A DNA stretch of 36,834 bases from an uncultured Faecalibacterium sp. (GTDB lineage: Bacteria > Bacillota > Clostridia > Oscillospirales > Ruminococcaceae): NCBI GenBank assembly GCA_934539245.1, contig CAKTCK010000017.1, forward strand, positions 1 to 36,834. Reading direction: 5' to 3'. The notes under the pieces are model-generated. The model searched no databases, was not told where the DNA came from, and was given only the letters and a program-made list of their open reading frames with translations. This document shows positions 18,019 through 25,369 of the stretch, piece after piece. A program made the position numbers and the translations under genes. Numbering within the stretch: the stretch's first letter is position 1; each line of letters starts with the position of its first letter.

Positions 18019-18567
18019 ATGAGTATGCACGATGATGTCAAGACCGTTCTGGTCAGCGAAGAGCAGCTGAAGGCCAAGGTGGCAGAGCTGGGCGCTCAGA
18101 TCAGCCGGGACTATGCCGGTAAAAATCTGGTGCTGGTGTCCATCCTCAAGGGCTCGGTGGTCTTTATGGCCGACCTGATGCGGGCTGTGAGCATCCCCTG
18201 CAATATCGACTTTATGGTGGTCTCCAGCTACGGCGGCAGCAACACCACCACCAGCGGTCTGGTCAAGATCATCAAGGATCTGGATGGCGACCTGTCCGGC
18301 AAGGATGTGCTGATCGTGGAGGACATTCTGGATACCGGCGTCACCCTGTCCAACCTTGTGCCCATGCTCAAGATGCGCAACCCGAACTCCGTTAAGATCT
18401 GCACCATCCTGGATAAGCCCAGCCGCCGCAAGGCCGACATCCAGCCGGATTACGAGGGCTTTCAGGTGCCGGACGAGTTTGTGGTGGGCTATGGCCTCGA
18501 CTATGATGAAAAGTACCGCAACCTGCCCTATGTCGGCGTGCTGAAGCCTGAGGTCTACACGAAGTAA
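18019..18567 (+). CDS. hpt: hypoxanthine phosphoribosyltransferase
   Basis: Purine salvage enzyme joining hypoxanthine or guanine to PRPP. The 182 residues carry the PRPP-binding signature VLIVEDILDTGVTLS at 97-111, the flexible-loop start SSYGGSN near 69-75, and KPEV near the end. The start MSMHDDVK is chosen because AGGAGG at 18005-18010 lies eight bases before it. tilS-hpt-ftsH is the same order as in Bacillus subtilis, a well-known conserved cluster. Confidence 0.95.
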   Translation: MSMHDDVKTVLVSEEQLKAKVAELGAQISRDYAGKNLVLVSILKGSVVFMADLMRAVSIPCNIDFMVVSSYGGSNTTTSGLVKIIKDLDGDLSGKDVLIVEDILDTGVTLSNLVPMLKMRNPNSVKICTILDKPSRRKADIQPDYEGFQVPDEFVVGYGLDYDEKYRNLPYVGVLKPEVYTK

Positions 18568-18582
18568 AGTGTCCATTATAAA
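18554..18582 (+). promoter_or_regulatory. possible extra promoter for ftsH
   Basis: TCTACA at 18554-18559, 17 bases, then TATAAA at 18577-18582, overlapping the end of hpt. Transcription would begin only a few bases before the ftsH ribosome site. Confidence 0.4.
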
Positions 18583-18606
18583 AATCCAGAACTGGAGTTG
18601 ATTTTT

Positions 18607-20742
18607 TTGCAACCGAAGAAACCCCGTTTCAATCCGCTGGTGATCGCCATTGCGCTGGCAGCCGTGCTGATGGTGTGGTCGGTGCTGGGAGGCACCGGCA
18701 GCAGTACCAGCGGCTCCTCCATGGCATATTCCACAGTGGTACACTATTTTGAGAGCAATCAGGTCACCAAATTCTCGCTGGATCTGAATACCGGCGTGAT
18801 CACCATGACCCTGAAGGAGGGCGCACAGGAGCTGCCCAACGCTGCCGAGCAGACCACCACCCAGTCTACGGGCGGGCTGCTTTCCGGACTGCTGTCCTCC
18901 TCTTCCTCTGCCCCCACCGGGGTAAAGAAGAACGAGGACGGCACCGAGACGGTCAGCTATAAGCTGCCCTACGCCCGGATGTTCGTGGATCATGTGTCGG
19001 ACTACATCGCCCAGTACGATGCAGCCAACCCTGATGCGCCCATGGTGTACGACTATGTACCCGCCAAGGAGACCATCCCCTGGATGGAGATCCTGTTCTA
19101 TCTGGCTATGCTGGGCTGCACCGGCTTCTTGCTGTTCTCCATGATGCGCGGCGGCGCCGGTGGCGGCGGCATCATGAATGTAGGCAAGGCCAGAGTGAAG
19201 GACGAGCACGAGAACAAAAAGACTGCTACCTTTGCCGATGTGGCCGGTGAGGACGAGGAAAAAGAGGAGCTCAAGGAAGTTGTGGAGTTCCTTAAGAGCC
19301 CGGATAAGTTCAATACGCTGGGTGCCCGCATCCCCCATGGTGTGCTGCTGGTAGGCCCTCCGGGTACCGGTAAGACCCTGCTGGCGCGTGCCTGTGCAGG
19401 CGAGGCCGGAGTGCCTTTCTACTCCATCTCCGGCTCTGACTTTGTGGAGATGTACGTCGGCGTGGGTGCATCCCGCGTGCGCGATCTGTTCGATAAGGCC
19501 AAAAAGTCCATGCCCTGCATCATCTTTATTGACGAGATCGATGCTGTGGGTCGTCAGCGCGGCGCAGGTCTGGGCGGCGGTCACGATGAGCGCGAGCAGA
19601 CTTTGAACCAGCTGCTGGTGGAGATGGACGGCTTTGAAGCCAACGATGGCATCATCGTCATGGCTGCCACCAACCGTGCTGACATTCTGGATAAGGCGCT
19701 GCTGCGCCCCGGCCGCTTCGACCGACAGGTCTATGTGGGTCTGCCGGACGTCAAGGGACGCGAAGAGATTTTAAAGGTGCACACCCGCAACAAGCCCCTT
19801 GCACCGGACGTCTCCCTGAAGGTCATTGCCCAGCGCACCGCCGGTTTTGCCGGTGCAGACCTTGAGAACCTTGTCAACGAGGCTGCGCTGCTGGCAGCCC
19901 GCCGCAACCGCAAGGCCATTACCATGGAGGATATCGAGGAAGCTTCCATGAAGGTGATGGCTGGCCCCGAGAAGAAGAGCCGCGTGGTCACCCCGGAGGA
20001 GAAAAAGCTCACCGCTTACCACGAGGCCGGTCACGCAGTGGCAGGCTTCTACTGCAAACATCATCCCCGCGTGCACGAGATCACCATCATCCCGCGCGGT
20101 CAGGCTGGCGGCTACACCATGTATCTGCCCGAGAAAGATCGCAGCTATGTGACCAAGGGCGAGATGTTTGAGGACATCGTGTCCAGCCTGGGCGGCCGCG
20201 TAGCCGAGCAGCTGATCCTGGAGGATATCTCCACCGGTGCCTCCAACGACCTGCAGCAGGCCACCAATATCGCCCGCCAGATGATCACCCGCTACGGCTT
20301 CTCCGAGCGTCTGGGCCCTGTGGTCTACGGTACCTCGCAGGAGGAGACCTTCCTTGGCCGCGATTTTGGTCAGGGCAAGGGTTACAGCGAGACCACCGCT
20401 GCCGAGATTGACAGCGAGACCCGTGATATCATCGACGAGGCCTACGAGACCTGCCGCCGCACCCTGACTGAGCACATCGACCAGCTCCATGCGCTGGCAA
20501 AGGCTCTGATGGAGCGCGAAAAGCTCAACGAGGAGCAGTTCAACACCATTATGGCCGGCGGCACCCTGCCTCTCTGCGAGGATGCAAAGCCCGAGCAGGC
20601 ACAGCCCGACCAGACCGTGCAGCCTGCCCCGGTGCAGCCCGCAGAGCCTGCGGAGACTGCTGAGCGTGCCGAACCTGCCGAGCAGGCCGATCCTGCCCAG
20701 CCGGAAGTGCCGCAGCCGGATGCCCCGGAGCAGCAGGACTAA
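18607..20742 (+). CDS. ftsH: ATP-dependent zinc metalloprotease FtsH
   Basis: Hexameric membrane AAA protease that degrades misfolded membrane and regulatory proteins. With the TTG at 18607 as start the protein has 711 residues. A membrane helix lies near 10-28, then an extracytoplasmic domain, a second helix near 160-178, Walker A GPPGTGKT at 250-257, Walker B IIFIDEID at 305-312 and the zinc motif HEAGH at 472-476. An earlier TTG at 18598 touches the GGAG box (18594-18597) directly, so the later TTG, nine bases away, is preferred. The last 50 or so residues are a Pro/Ala/Glu/Gln tail without family similarity. Two uncharacterised genes for membrane-anchored proteins follow. Confidence 0.96.
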   Translation: MQPKKPRFNPLVIAIALAAVLMVWSVLGGTGSSTSGSSMAYSTVVHYFESNQVTKFSLDLNTGVITMTLKEGAQELPNAAEQTTTQSTGGLLSGLLSSSSSAPTGVKKNEDGTETVSYKLPYARMFVDHVSDYIAQYDAANPDAPMVYDYVPAKETIPWMEILFYLAMLGCTGFLLFSMMRGGAGGGGIMNVGKARVKDEHENKKTATFADVAGEDEEKEELKEVVEFLKSPDKFNTLGARIPHGVLLVGPPGTGKTLLARACAGEAGVPFYSISGSDFVEMYVGVGASRVRDLFDKAKKSMPCIIFIDEIDAVGRQRGAGLGGGHDEREQTLNQLLVEMDGFEANDGIIVMAATNRADILDKALLRPGRFDRQVYVGLPDVKGREEILKVHTRNKPLAPDVSLKVIAQRTAGFAGADLENLVNEAALLAARRNRKAITMEDIEEASMKVMAGPEKKSRVVTPEEKKLTAYHEAGHAVAGFYCKHHPRVHEITIIPRGQAGGYTMYLPEKDRSYVTKGEMFEDIVSSLGGRVAEQLILEDISTGASNDLQQATNIARQMITRYGFSERLGPVVYGTSQEETFLGRDFGQGKGYSETTAAEIDSETRDIIDEAYETCRRTLTEHIDQLHALAKALMEREKLNEEQFNTIMAGGTLPLCEDAKPEQAQPDQTVQPAPVQPAEPAETAERAEPAEQADPAQPEVPQPDAPEQQD

Positions 20743-20769
20743 GCGTTTTTTAGGAAAGGAGCGAGCATC

Positions 20770-21816
20770 GTGGAGGAAAATTTTAACCCGGTCGCCCAGA
20801 CCCGTGCAAACTACTATACTCCCGGCAGCCCGGTGCAGTTTGTCTGCGTAGAGCTGCTCAAGGGGGACGTCAGCGGCGAGCACGCTGTCTGCCTGACCTT
20901 CAAGAATATTTCCCGCGTGACTCTGACCGCACTGGAGATCCACTTCAAGTGCAAGGGCGTGGACGGTGTGATCCTGTGCGAGGATAAGTTCGAGTATCGG
21001 GATCTGCAGGTAAAGCCCGGCGAGCTGTTCGGGCAGGACGATGCCGTGTTCATTACGGCAAAGGCCATCACCAGCGTGGATGTTTCGCTGTGCAATGTGT
21101 ACAACGGCAAGCGTGTGGTGCATCTGGACGGTATCAAGCGTGTGCGCCTGCCCGCACCCCGCCGTCTGGCCCCGGAGCTGCAAAAGGCGCTGGAAGCACG
21201 CATGAACCGCACCGGGCTCAAGTATCAGCTGCAGGTGTTTGAGAATGGCTGGTACTGCGCCTGTGGTGCCTTCCACCCCACCGAGGAGGACACCGTTTAC
21301 TGCTCGGAGTGCGGCTGTGACCGCATTCTGCTGCAGAACGCGCTGAACACCCTGTTGCAGCCCGCCGACCCGGCAGATGAGATGGAAACGCCTCTCGACG
21401 CCCCGGTAGCGCCCGCTGCGGTGGAGGAGCCTACCCGCATCGTGGGTGCAGCCCCTGCCGCCCCGGCAGCGCCCGTAGAGGAGCCCACCCGGATCATGGG
21501 CGCAACGGCTTACCAGCCGAAGGCTGCTCCCGTCCAGCCCATCTCGGAGCCTACCCGGGTGCTGGACGCCTCTGCCCGCGCACCGATTTCCGGCGCAGCT
21601 GCGGCAGACGAAGGCACCCGTGTGATGCCCGCCGCTGCCCGCCGTCCGGCCCAGGCTTCGGTGCGTCAGCCCGCGCCTGTGGAAGAGGACGAGGAGTACG
21701 AGGACAGCCGGGACAGCGTGGCAGAAGCGCTGATCCGCTGGGTGCCGCCCATCACGGCCATCCTGTGCGCAGCCATTGCGCTGTGCGGCTTTGTGTACTA
21801 CCAGTTCGTACTGTAA
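20770..21816 (+). CDS. uncharacterised zinc-ribbon protein with PTR repeats and a C-terminal membrane anchor
   Basis: I do not recognise this 348-residue protein as a named family. Residues 1-130 look beta-rich, with alternating hydrophobic strands such as HAVCLTFKNISRVTLTALEI. A zinc-ribbon-like knuckle follows (Cys163, Cys165, Cys178, Cys181 and Cys183 in WYCACGAF and YCSECGC). A Pro/Ala-rich linker carries four repeats around EEPTRI (Thr222, 240, 262, 283), then an acidic stretch EEDEEYED and one membrane helix at about 324-346 ending the chain. The bulk should be cytoplasmic. The start is GTG with AAAGGAG upstream, 27 bases after ftsH, so it is probably co-transcribed with the protease; it could be a partner or substrate. 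Confidence 0.85.
   Translation: MEENFNPVAQTRANYYTPGSPVQFVCVELLKGDVSGEHAVCLTFKNISRVTLTALEIHFKCKGVDGVILCEDKFEYRDLQVKPGELFGQDDAVFITAKAITSVDVSLCNVYNGKRVVHLDGIKRVRLPAPRRLAPELQKALEARMNRTGLKYQLQVFENGWYCACGAFHPTEEDTVYCSECGCDRILLQNALNTLLQPADPADEMETPLDAPVAPAAVEEPTRIVGAAPAAPAAPVEEPTRIMGATAYQPKAAPVQPISEPTRVLDASARAPISGAAAADEGTRVMPAAARRPAQASVRQPAPVEEDEEYEDSRDSVAEALIRWVPPITAILCAAIALCGFVYYQFVL
21424..21624 (+). repeat. four imperfect PTR repeats inside the zinc-ribbon protein
   Basis: The coded units are VEEPTRIVGA, VEEPTRIMGA, ISEPTRVLDA and ADEGTRVMPA, spaced 18-22 residues apart by Ala/Pro linkers. The conserved core is an acidic residue, usually Pro, then Thr-Arg and an aliphatic residue. Such a motif could be a phosphothreonine docking site for an FHA domain, but no kinase or FHA gene lies in the window. 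Confidence 0.75.
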
Positions 21817-21829
21817 AATAAACTATCCC

Positions 21830-21863
21830 GGCGGAGGGGGCAGCGTGCCTTCTCCGCCTTTTG
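21830..21863 (+). terminator. weak terminator-like hairpin between the two membrane-anchored protein genes
   Basis: GGCGGAG at 21830-21836 pairs with CTCCGCC at 21852-21858, followed by four T. The short T-run suggests partial termination. Confidence 0.55.
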
Positions 21864-21890
21864 TGTGCATTGCACAGAAAGGAAAATGCC

Positions 21891-22670
21891 ATGCCGGAAC
21901 AAGCTTTACAGGTGGCTTTTGAGATCAAGACCGCCTGCGATGAGATCAGCCGCCGCCTGCTGCGCTGGCACTGGGAGCGCAAGCCCGGGGCGCACAGTCT
22001 GGATGCGCTGCTGGAGCATATTGCCGCCCGCAAGCAGGAAAGCCCGGACTACTACGACCGTATGCCGGACCTTACCGGCAAGACCAGTTGGCAGCAGCTG
22101 GATACTACCCTGTGTATGAGGGTGCTGCTGGACCCGGAGACTGATGCCGCCCGCCCGCTGGACCTGCTGGGCAACACGGCGCACCCCTCTGCCGCCCGCC
22201 ATGCCTGCAACGCCATCCGCACCGCCCGCAATGAAGCTGCCCATGCGGCAGTTGCAGAGGACGGCGCACAGGCGGCGCTGCTGTTCAATGAAGCCATCGA
22301 GGCTTTGGAGGAGGGCTACGCCGGTACCGCCTTTAAGGAAAACGAGCTGGCGCAGTATTACCGCGAGGCGGAGGACTACCTGAGCCGGTGCAGCGAGGGC
22401 AAGCCCCTCAAGGCGCGCCAAAGCAGCCCGCAGAACACACAGCAGGGGAAAGCTGCCGCCCGTAGCAAGCCCCGCAGCACAAAAAGCACTGCCGGTCGGC
22501 AGAGCACAGCTACCCGCAGCCGCAGCACCGGTGCAAAACAGAGCTGCAGCACGGCGTCCCGCGGCAAAAAGCAGCAGACTGGCGGCGAGAGCAGGGTGGC
22601 ACTGGTCATTATTCTGGCGGCGCTGGTGCTGGGGCTTATCGCACGCGCCATCAGCATGGGACTGCTATAA
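21891..22670 (+). CDS. HEPN-like protein with basic linker and C-terminal membrane anchor
   Basis: A 259-residue protein of unknown function. The N-terminal 165 residues are helical. They contain RNEAAH (Arg113 to His118), which fits the R-x4-6-H catalytic motif of HEPN ribonucleases, in a context (LDLLGNTAHPSAARHACNAIR before it) similar to Swt1/DUF4145-like HEPN domains. Residues 170-235 are a low-complexity Lys/Arg/Ser/Thr/Gln linker with strong positive charge. A single membrane helix at about 236-255 ends the chain, so the domain should hang on the cytoplasmic face. ATG at 21891 has GAAAGGA seven bases upstream. HEPN is an inference from the motif and helix pattern; an RNA-binding or inactive version is possible. 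Confidence 0.75.
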   Translation: MPEQALQVAFEIKTACDEISRRLLRWHWERKPGAHSLDALLEHIAARKQESPDYYDRMPDLTGKTSWQQLDTTLCMRVLLDPETDAARPLDLLGNTAHPSAARHACNAIRTARNEAAHAAVAEDGAQAALLFNEAIEALEEGYAGTAFKENELAQYYREAEDYLSRCSEGKPLKARQSSPQNTQQGKAAARSKPRSTKSTAGRQSTATRSRSTGAKQSCSTASRGKKQQTGGESRVALVIILAALVLGLIARAISMGLL

Positions 22671-22783
22671 GCACAACGTTTTTTGCAAATCTGGTGGTAA
22701 ATCGGAAAGCAAAGACAGCTGTGTTGTGCAAAACAACCAAAAAAGCAGCGGATAGCCCCGCAGAAAAACGGTCATTGCACCTC

Positions 22784-22812
22784 TTGCGGGAAATGTGAAA
22801 CAGATTTATAAT
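22784..22812 (+). promoter_or_regulatory. promoter of the LacI-family regulator
   Basis: TTGCGG at 22784-22789, a 17-base spacer and a perfect TATAAT at 22807-22812. CCTCTTGC at 22780-22787 overlaps the -35, as in three other promoters here. Confidence 0.82.
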
Positions 22813-22817
22813 AAGCA

Positions 22818-22831
22818 TGAAAACGTTTACA
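22818..22831. promoter_or_regulatory. LacI/CcpA-type operator
   Basis: TGAAAACGTTTACA fits the cre consensus TGWAANCGNTNWCA at every defined position. It lies right at the predicted transcription start of the regulator gene, so binding should block initiation. Autoregulation is the simplest reading; control by a CcpA-like protein is the alternative. Confidence 0.8.
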
Positions 22832-22865
22832 CATTGCCACCGGAGAGGGAACGGAGAAAAACCCC

Positions 22866-23858
22866 ATGACCATCAGTGATATTGCAAAGCTGGCAGGCGT
22901 TTCCAATGCTGCGGTCAGCCGCTATTTGAACGGCGGCCCTCTCAGCGAGCAGAAGCGCGCCGTGATACAAGCCGTAGTGGAAAAGACAGGTTACAGCCCG
23001 GATACTGCCGCCCAGACCCTGCGCACCGGCAAGGTGCGTCAGGTGGGGGTCATCGTGCCCAGCATCAGCTCCCAGTCGGTGGGGCAGATCATCAGCGGCA
23101 TTGCATCCGAGCTGGGCGCAAGCCGCTACCTGATGCTGCTGGCGAACACCGAGCTGGACGGGCAGATGGAGCTGGAATATCTTGCGGCGTTGCAGCGCAA
23201 CCACGTGGCTGGTATCATTTTGCTGGGCTATGATTCCAGCCCGCAGCTGTGCAAGGCGCTGAAGGAGTGCCGTGTGCCTGTGGTGGTAACGGGGCAGCGC
23301 TTTGCAGATCTGCCCTGCGTTTATAATGATGACCGCTCTGCCGCCCGCGACCTGACCCGGAAGATGCTGGAGCATGGCCGCAGAAATATCGTGTACATCG
23401 GCGGCAGTGAGCAGGACCTCGCCACCGGCATAGCCCGCCGTCAGGGTGTGCAGGATGCACTGCGGGAGGCCGGACTAAACGCGGACGGTCTGCCCCGCGC
23501 CTGCTGCGCCGCCTTTTCCATGGAAGAGGGGCACCGCTGCATGGAGGAGCTGCTGGCGCGCTGTCCGCAGCTGGACGGTGTGGTCTGCGTGACCGATACC
23601 GTGGCCTTTGGCGCTTTGCAGGTGCTCCGCGCTGCCGGGCGCAGGGTAGGGGAGGATGTCGGCCTTGCCGGTATCGGAGATAACTGGGCGGGCAAGGTGG
23701 TGCAGCCGGGACTGACTACCATCCGTTTTTACCAAAAGCAGGTAGGGCAGGAAGCTGCCCGGATGCTGTTGCAAAGCTTAGAACACACCGGACCGGACGC
23801 TGCACCGGTACGCCAGACCACGCTGGGCTATACGCTGGTAGAGCGCGGCTCGCTGTAA
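22866..23858 (+). CDS. LacI-family transcriptional regulator
   Basis: Sugar-responsive DNA-binding protein. Of 330 residues, the first 50 form the LacI helix-turn-helix and hinge (MTISDIAKLAGVSNAAVSRY, then LNGGPLSEQK), followed by a periplasmic-binding-like effector domain (VGVIVPSISSQSVGQIISGI near 59-78, IVYIGGSEQDLATGIARRQG, VVCVTDTVAFGALQVL). The SNAAVSRYLNGGPLSE style is seen in regulators of sucrose or fructan use, but no transporter or glycosidase is beside it to confirm this. An operator lies in its own promoter. A HAD phosphatase gene follows after 13 bases. Confidence 0.92.
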   Translation: MTISDIAKLAGVSNAAVSRYLNGGPLSEQKRAVIQAVVEKTGYSPDTAAQTLRTGKVRQVGVIVPSISSQSVGQIISGIASELGASRYLMLLANTELDGQMELEYLAALQRNHVAGIILLGYDSSPQLCKALKECRVPVVVTGQRFADLPCVYNDDRSAARDLTRKMLEHGRRNIVYIGGSEQDLATGIARRQGVQDALREAGLNADGLPRACCAAFSMEEGHRCMEELLARCPQLDGVVCVTDTVAFGALQVLRAAGRRVGEDVGLAGIGDNWAGKVVQPGLTTIRFYQKQVGQEAARMLLQSLEHTGPDAAPVRQTTLGYTLVERGSL

Positions 23859-23871
23859 AAAAGAGGAACAA

Positions 23872-24714
23872 ATGAAACAAAAACTGATCTTTTTAGATAT
23901 CGACGGCACCCTGTTGCCCCCGGGCGAGATGCTGATCCCCCAAAGCACGGTGGAGGCGCTGCGCAAAGCACACGCCAACGGCCACAAGCTGTTTTTGTGC
24001 ACCGGGCGCAATCTGCGCATGACCCAGCCGCTTCTGGACTACGGCTTTGACGGCGCGGTGTGCAGCGCCGGTGGTTATGTATTTTGCGGGGATAAGGTGC
24101 TGGTAGATCTGCCCATGGAGCCGCAGCTGGCACAGGATGTGCGCAGCGCCATGGAGCGCCACGGCGTAGAGTGCACGCTGGAAGCGCGGGATGCCACCTA
24201 CGGCAGCCTGAAGATGATTGAGCGCTGGAGCTTCACCCACCGGGATGCAGGCCCCCTGAACAGCGAAGCTGCCCGCTGGCGCAAGGCCATGGAGGATGGC
24301 ATGACCATCAGCCCGTTGGCTGATTACAAGGGCGAGCCGCTGTATAAGATCGTATATATTGCGGAGCGCAGCGAGGACTTGGACGAGGCAAAGCGCCTGT
24401 ACGAGGACAGATTCGTGTTCTGCGAGAGCAAGCTGGACGGTCTGGACGGCGGCTATGTGAACGGCGAGCTCATCAACCGCAGATTTGACAAAGGGCGCGG
24501 CATCAAGGCGGTATGTGACTATCTGGGTGTGCCCCTGCAGGACAGCATCGGCTTTGGCGACAGTGACAACGACCTGCAAATGACCGATGTGGTCGGCATC
24601 AGTGTCTGTATGGCCAACGGCTCTGCAAGCCTGAAGCAACGCTGCGACCGCATTGCCCCCTCGGTGTACGAGGACGGCATCGCCAAGGAGTTTGCAGCCT
24701 TGGGGCTGATTTGA
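23872..24714 (+). CDS. Cof-type HAD-superfamily phosphatase
   Basis: A 280-residue member of the Cof/YidA-like HAD hydrolases, which dephosphorylate sugar phosphates or cofactors. Motif I is LIFLDIDGTLL (nucleophile Asp9, acid-base Asp11), motif II LFLCTGR, motif III the RFDKGRGIKAV lysine region, and motif IV GFGDSDNDLQM. A C2-type cap lies between motifs II and III. The gene sits 13 bases behind the LacI-type gene, with GAGGAA as ribosome site, so it probably shares that regulation. The substrate is not predictable. Confidence 0.9.
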   Translation: MKQKLIFLDIDGTLLPPGEMLIPQSTVEALRKAHANGHKLFLCTGRNLRMTQPLLDYGFDGAVCSAGGYVFCGDKVLVDLPMEPQLAQDVRSAMERHGVECTLEARDATYGSLKMIERWSFTHRDAGPLNSEAARWRKAMEDGMTISPLADYKGEPLYKIVYIAERSEDLDEAKRLYEDRFVFCESKLDGLDGGYVNGELINRRFDKGRGIKAVCDYLGVPLQDSIGFGDSDNDLQMTDVVGISVCMANGSASLKQRCDRIAPSVYEDGIAKEFAALGLI

Positions 24715-24733
24715 GATCTCTTTTTGTGAAAAC

Positions 24734-24769
24734 AGGGCAGGGGAACGTCCGTAGATGTTCCCCTGCCCT
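24734..24769 (+). terminator. hairpin after the HAD phosphatase gene
   Basis: A perfect 13-bp stem (24734-24746 with 24757-24769) and a 10-base loop. It is followed by AAAATTTT rather than a pure T-run, so termination strength is uncertain. Confidence 0.65.
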
Positions 24770-24796
24770 AAAATTTTAAATAAATCTTCCGCTGAA

Positions 24797-24823
24797 AATA
24801 TCCAGAGCGAAGCGGAGGATATT
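24797..24823 (+). repeat. intergenic hairpin repeat, copy 2
   Basis: AATATCC and GGATATT form a 7-bp stem around the loop AGAGCGAAGCGGA. Compared with the copy at 14529, a G-C stem pair is replaced by A-T and one loop base differs; all other bases of the 27 are the same. Confidence 0.75.
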
Positions 24824-24840
24824 CAAAATCGTCTCACAAC

Positions 24841-24884
24841 AAAAAAAGGAGCACCGCACAAAAATACTGTGCGGTGCTCCTTTT
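24841..24884. terminator. bidirectional terminator, mainly of luxS
   Basis: A perfect 17-bp stem (24844-24860 with 24868-24884) and a 7-base loop. The minus strand reads at least seven T after the stem (A-run 24841-24847), and the + strand ends in TTTT. It closes the pyk-luxS unit from the right and backs up the HAD gene from the left. Confidence 0.93.
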
Positions 24885-24894
24885 GGTTCATAGA

Positions 24895-25347
24895 TCAGTA
24901 GTGCAGATCCTCTGCGGTCAGCGCTTCCAGCACAGGCAGCATGGCAGCGGCTTCAGCTTTGGCGGCGGGCAGATCCATATCGCGGTAGTTGCCGCACTCC
25001 ACCTCGCTGGCACCGGGCACAGCGCCCTCAAAGCCAGCCATAAAGCGGTAGGCATCCACTGTCAGCTGCAATGCCTGCGCAGGGGTCAGTCCCCGGGTAA
25101 GCAGATAAAAGCCGGTGCGGCAGCCCATGGGGCCAACATAGATCACCCCGTCCTTCACGGCGCTGTTGCGCGCGTAGGTGGCAAACAGATGCTCCAGCGT
25201 GTGGGCGGCAGCAGTGGTCAGGTAATCGCCCTGATTGGGCTTTTTCATGCGGATGTCCCAGGTGAGCACATCGCCGTCCTGACGGCTCAGGTACATTCCG
25301 CGCTCCAGCCGGGTGTGATCCACGCAAAAGCTTGCGATACGTTCCAT
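24895..25347 (-). CDS. luxS: S-ribosylhomocysteine lyase (LuxS)
   Basis: Splits S-ribosylhomocysteine into homocysteine and DPD, the precursor of autoinducer-2, in the methyl cycle. The 150 residues are nearly full family length. Metal ligands are His49 and His53 in HTLEH and Cys118 in SEVECGNY; the active-site Cys76 is in GPMGCRTGFY. The start has AAAGGAG upstream and lies 22 bases after the pyk stop with no promoter between, so luxS is probably co-transcribed with pyk. The partner nucleosidase (Pfs) gene is not in the window. Confidence 0.96.
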   Translation of the reverse strand: MERIASFCVDHTRLERGMYLSRQDGDVLTWDIRMKKPNQGDYLTTAAAHTLEHLFATYARNSAVKDGVIYVGPMGCRTGFYLLTRGLTPAQALQLTVDAYRFMAGFEGAVPGASEVECGNYRDMDLPAAKAEAAAMLPVLEALTAEDLHY

Positions 25348-25369
25348 ACTACGGTTCTCCTTTTATGTC

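Noticed and set aside
18598..18606. TTG at 18598 as ftsH start
   Set aside because: It touches the GGAG box directly. The in-frame TTG at 18607 has correct spacing.
22671..22729. GCACAAC and GTTGTGC as a terminator after the HEPN-like gene
   Set aside because: The arms are 45 bases apart and no T-run follows the second arm.
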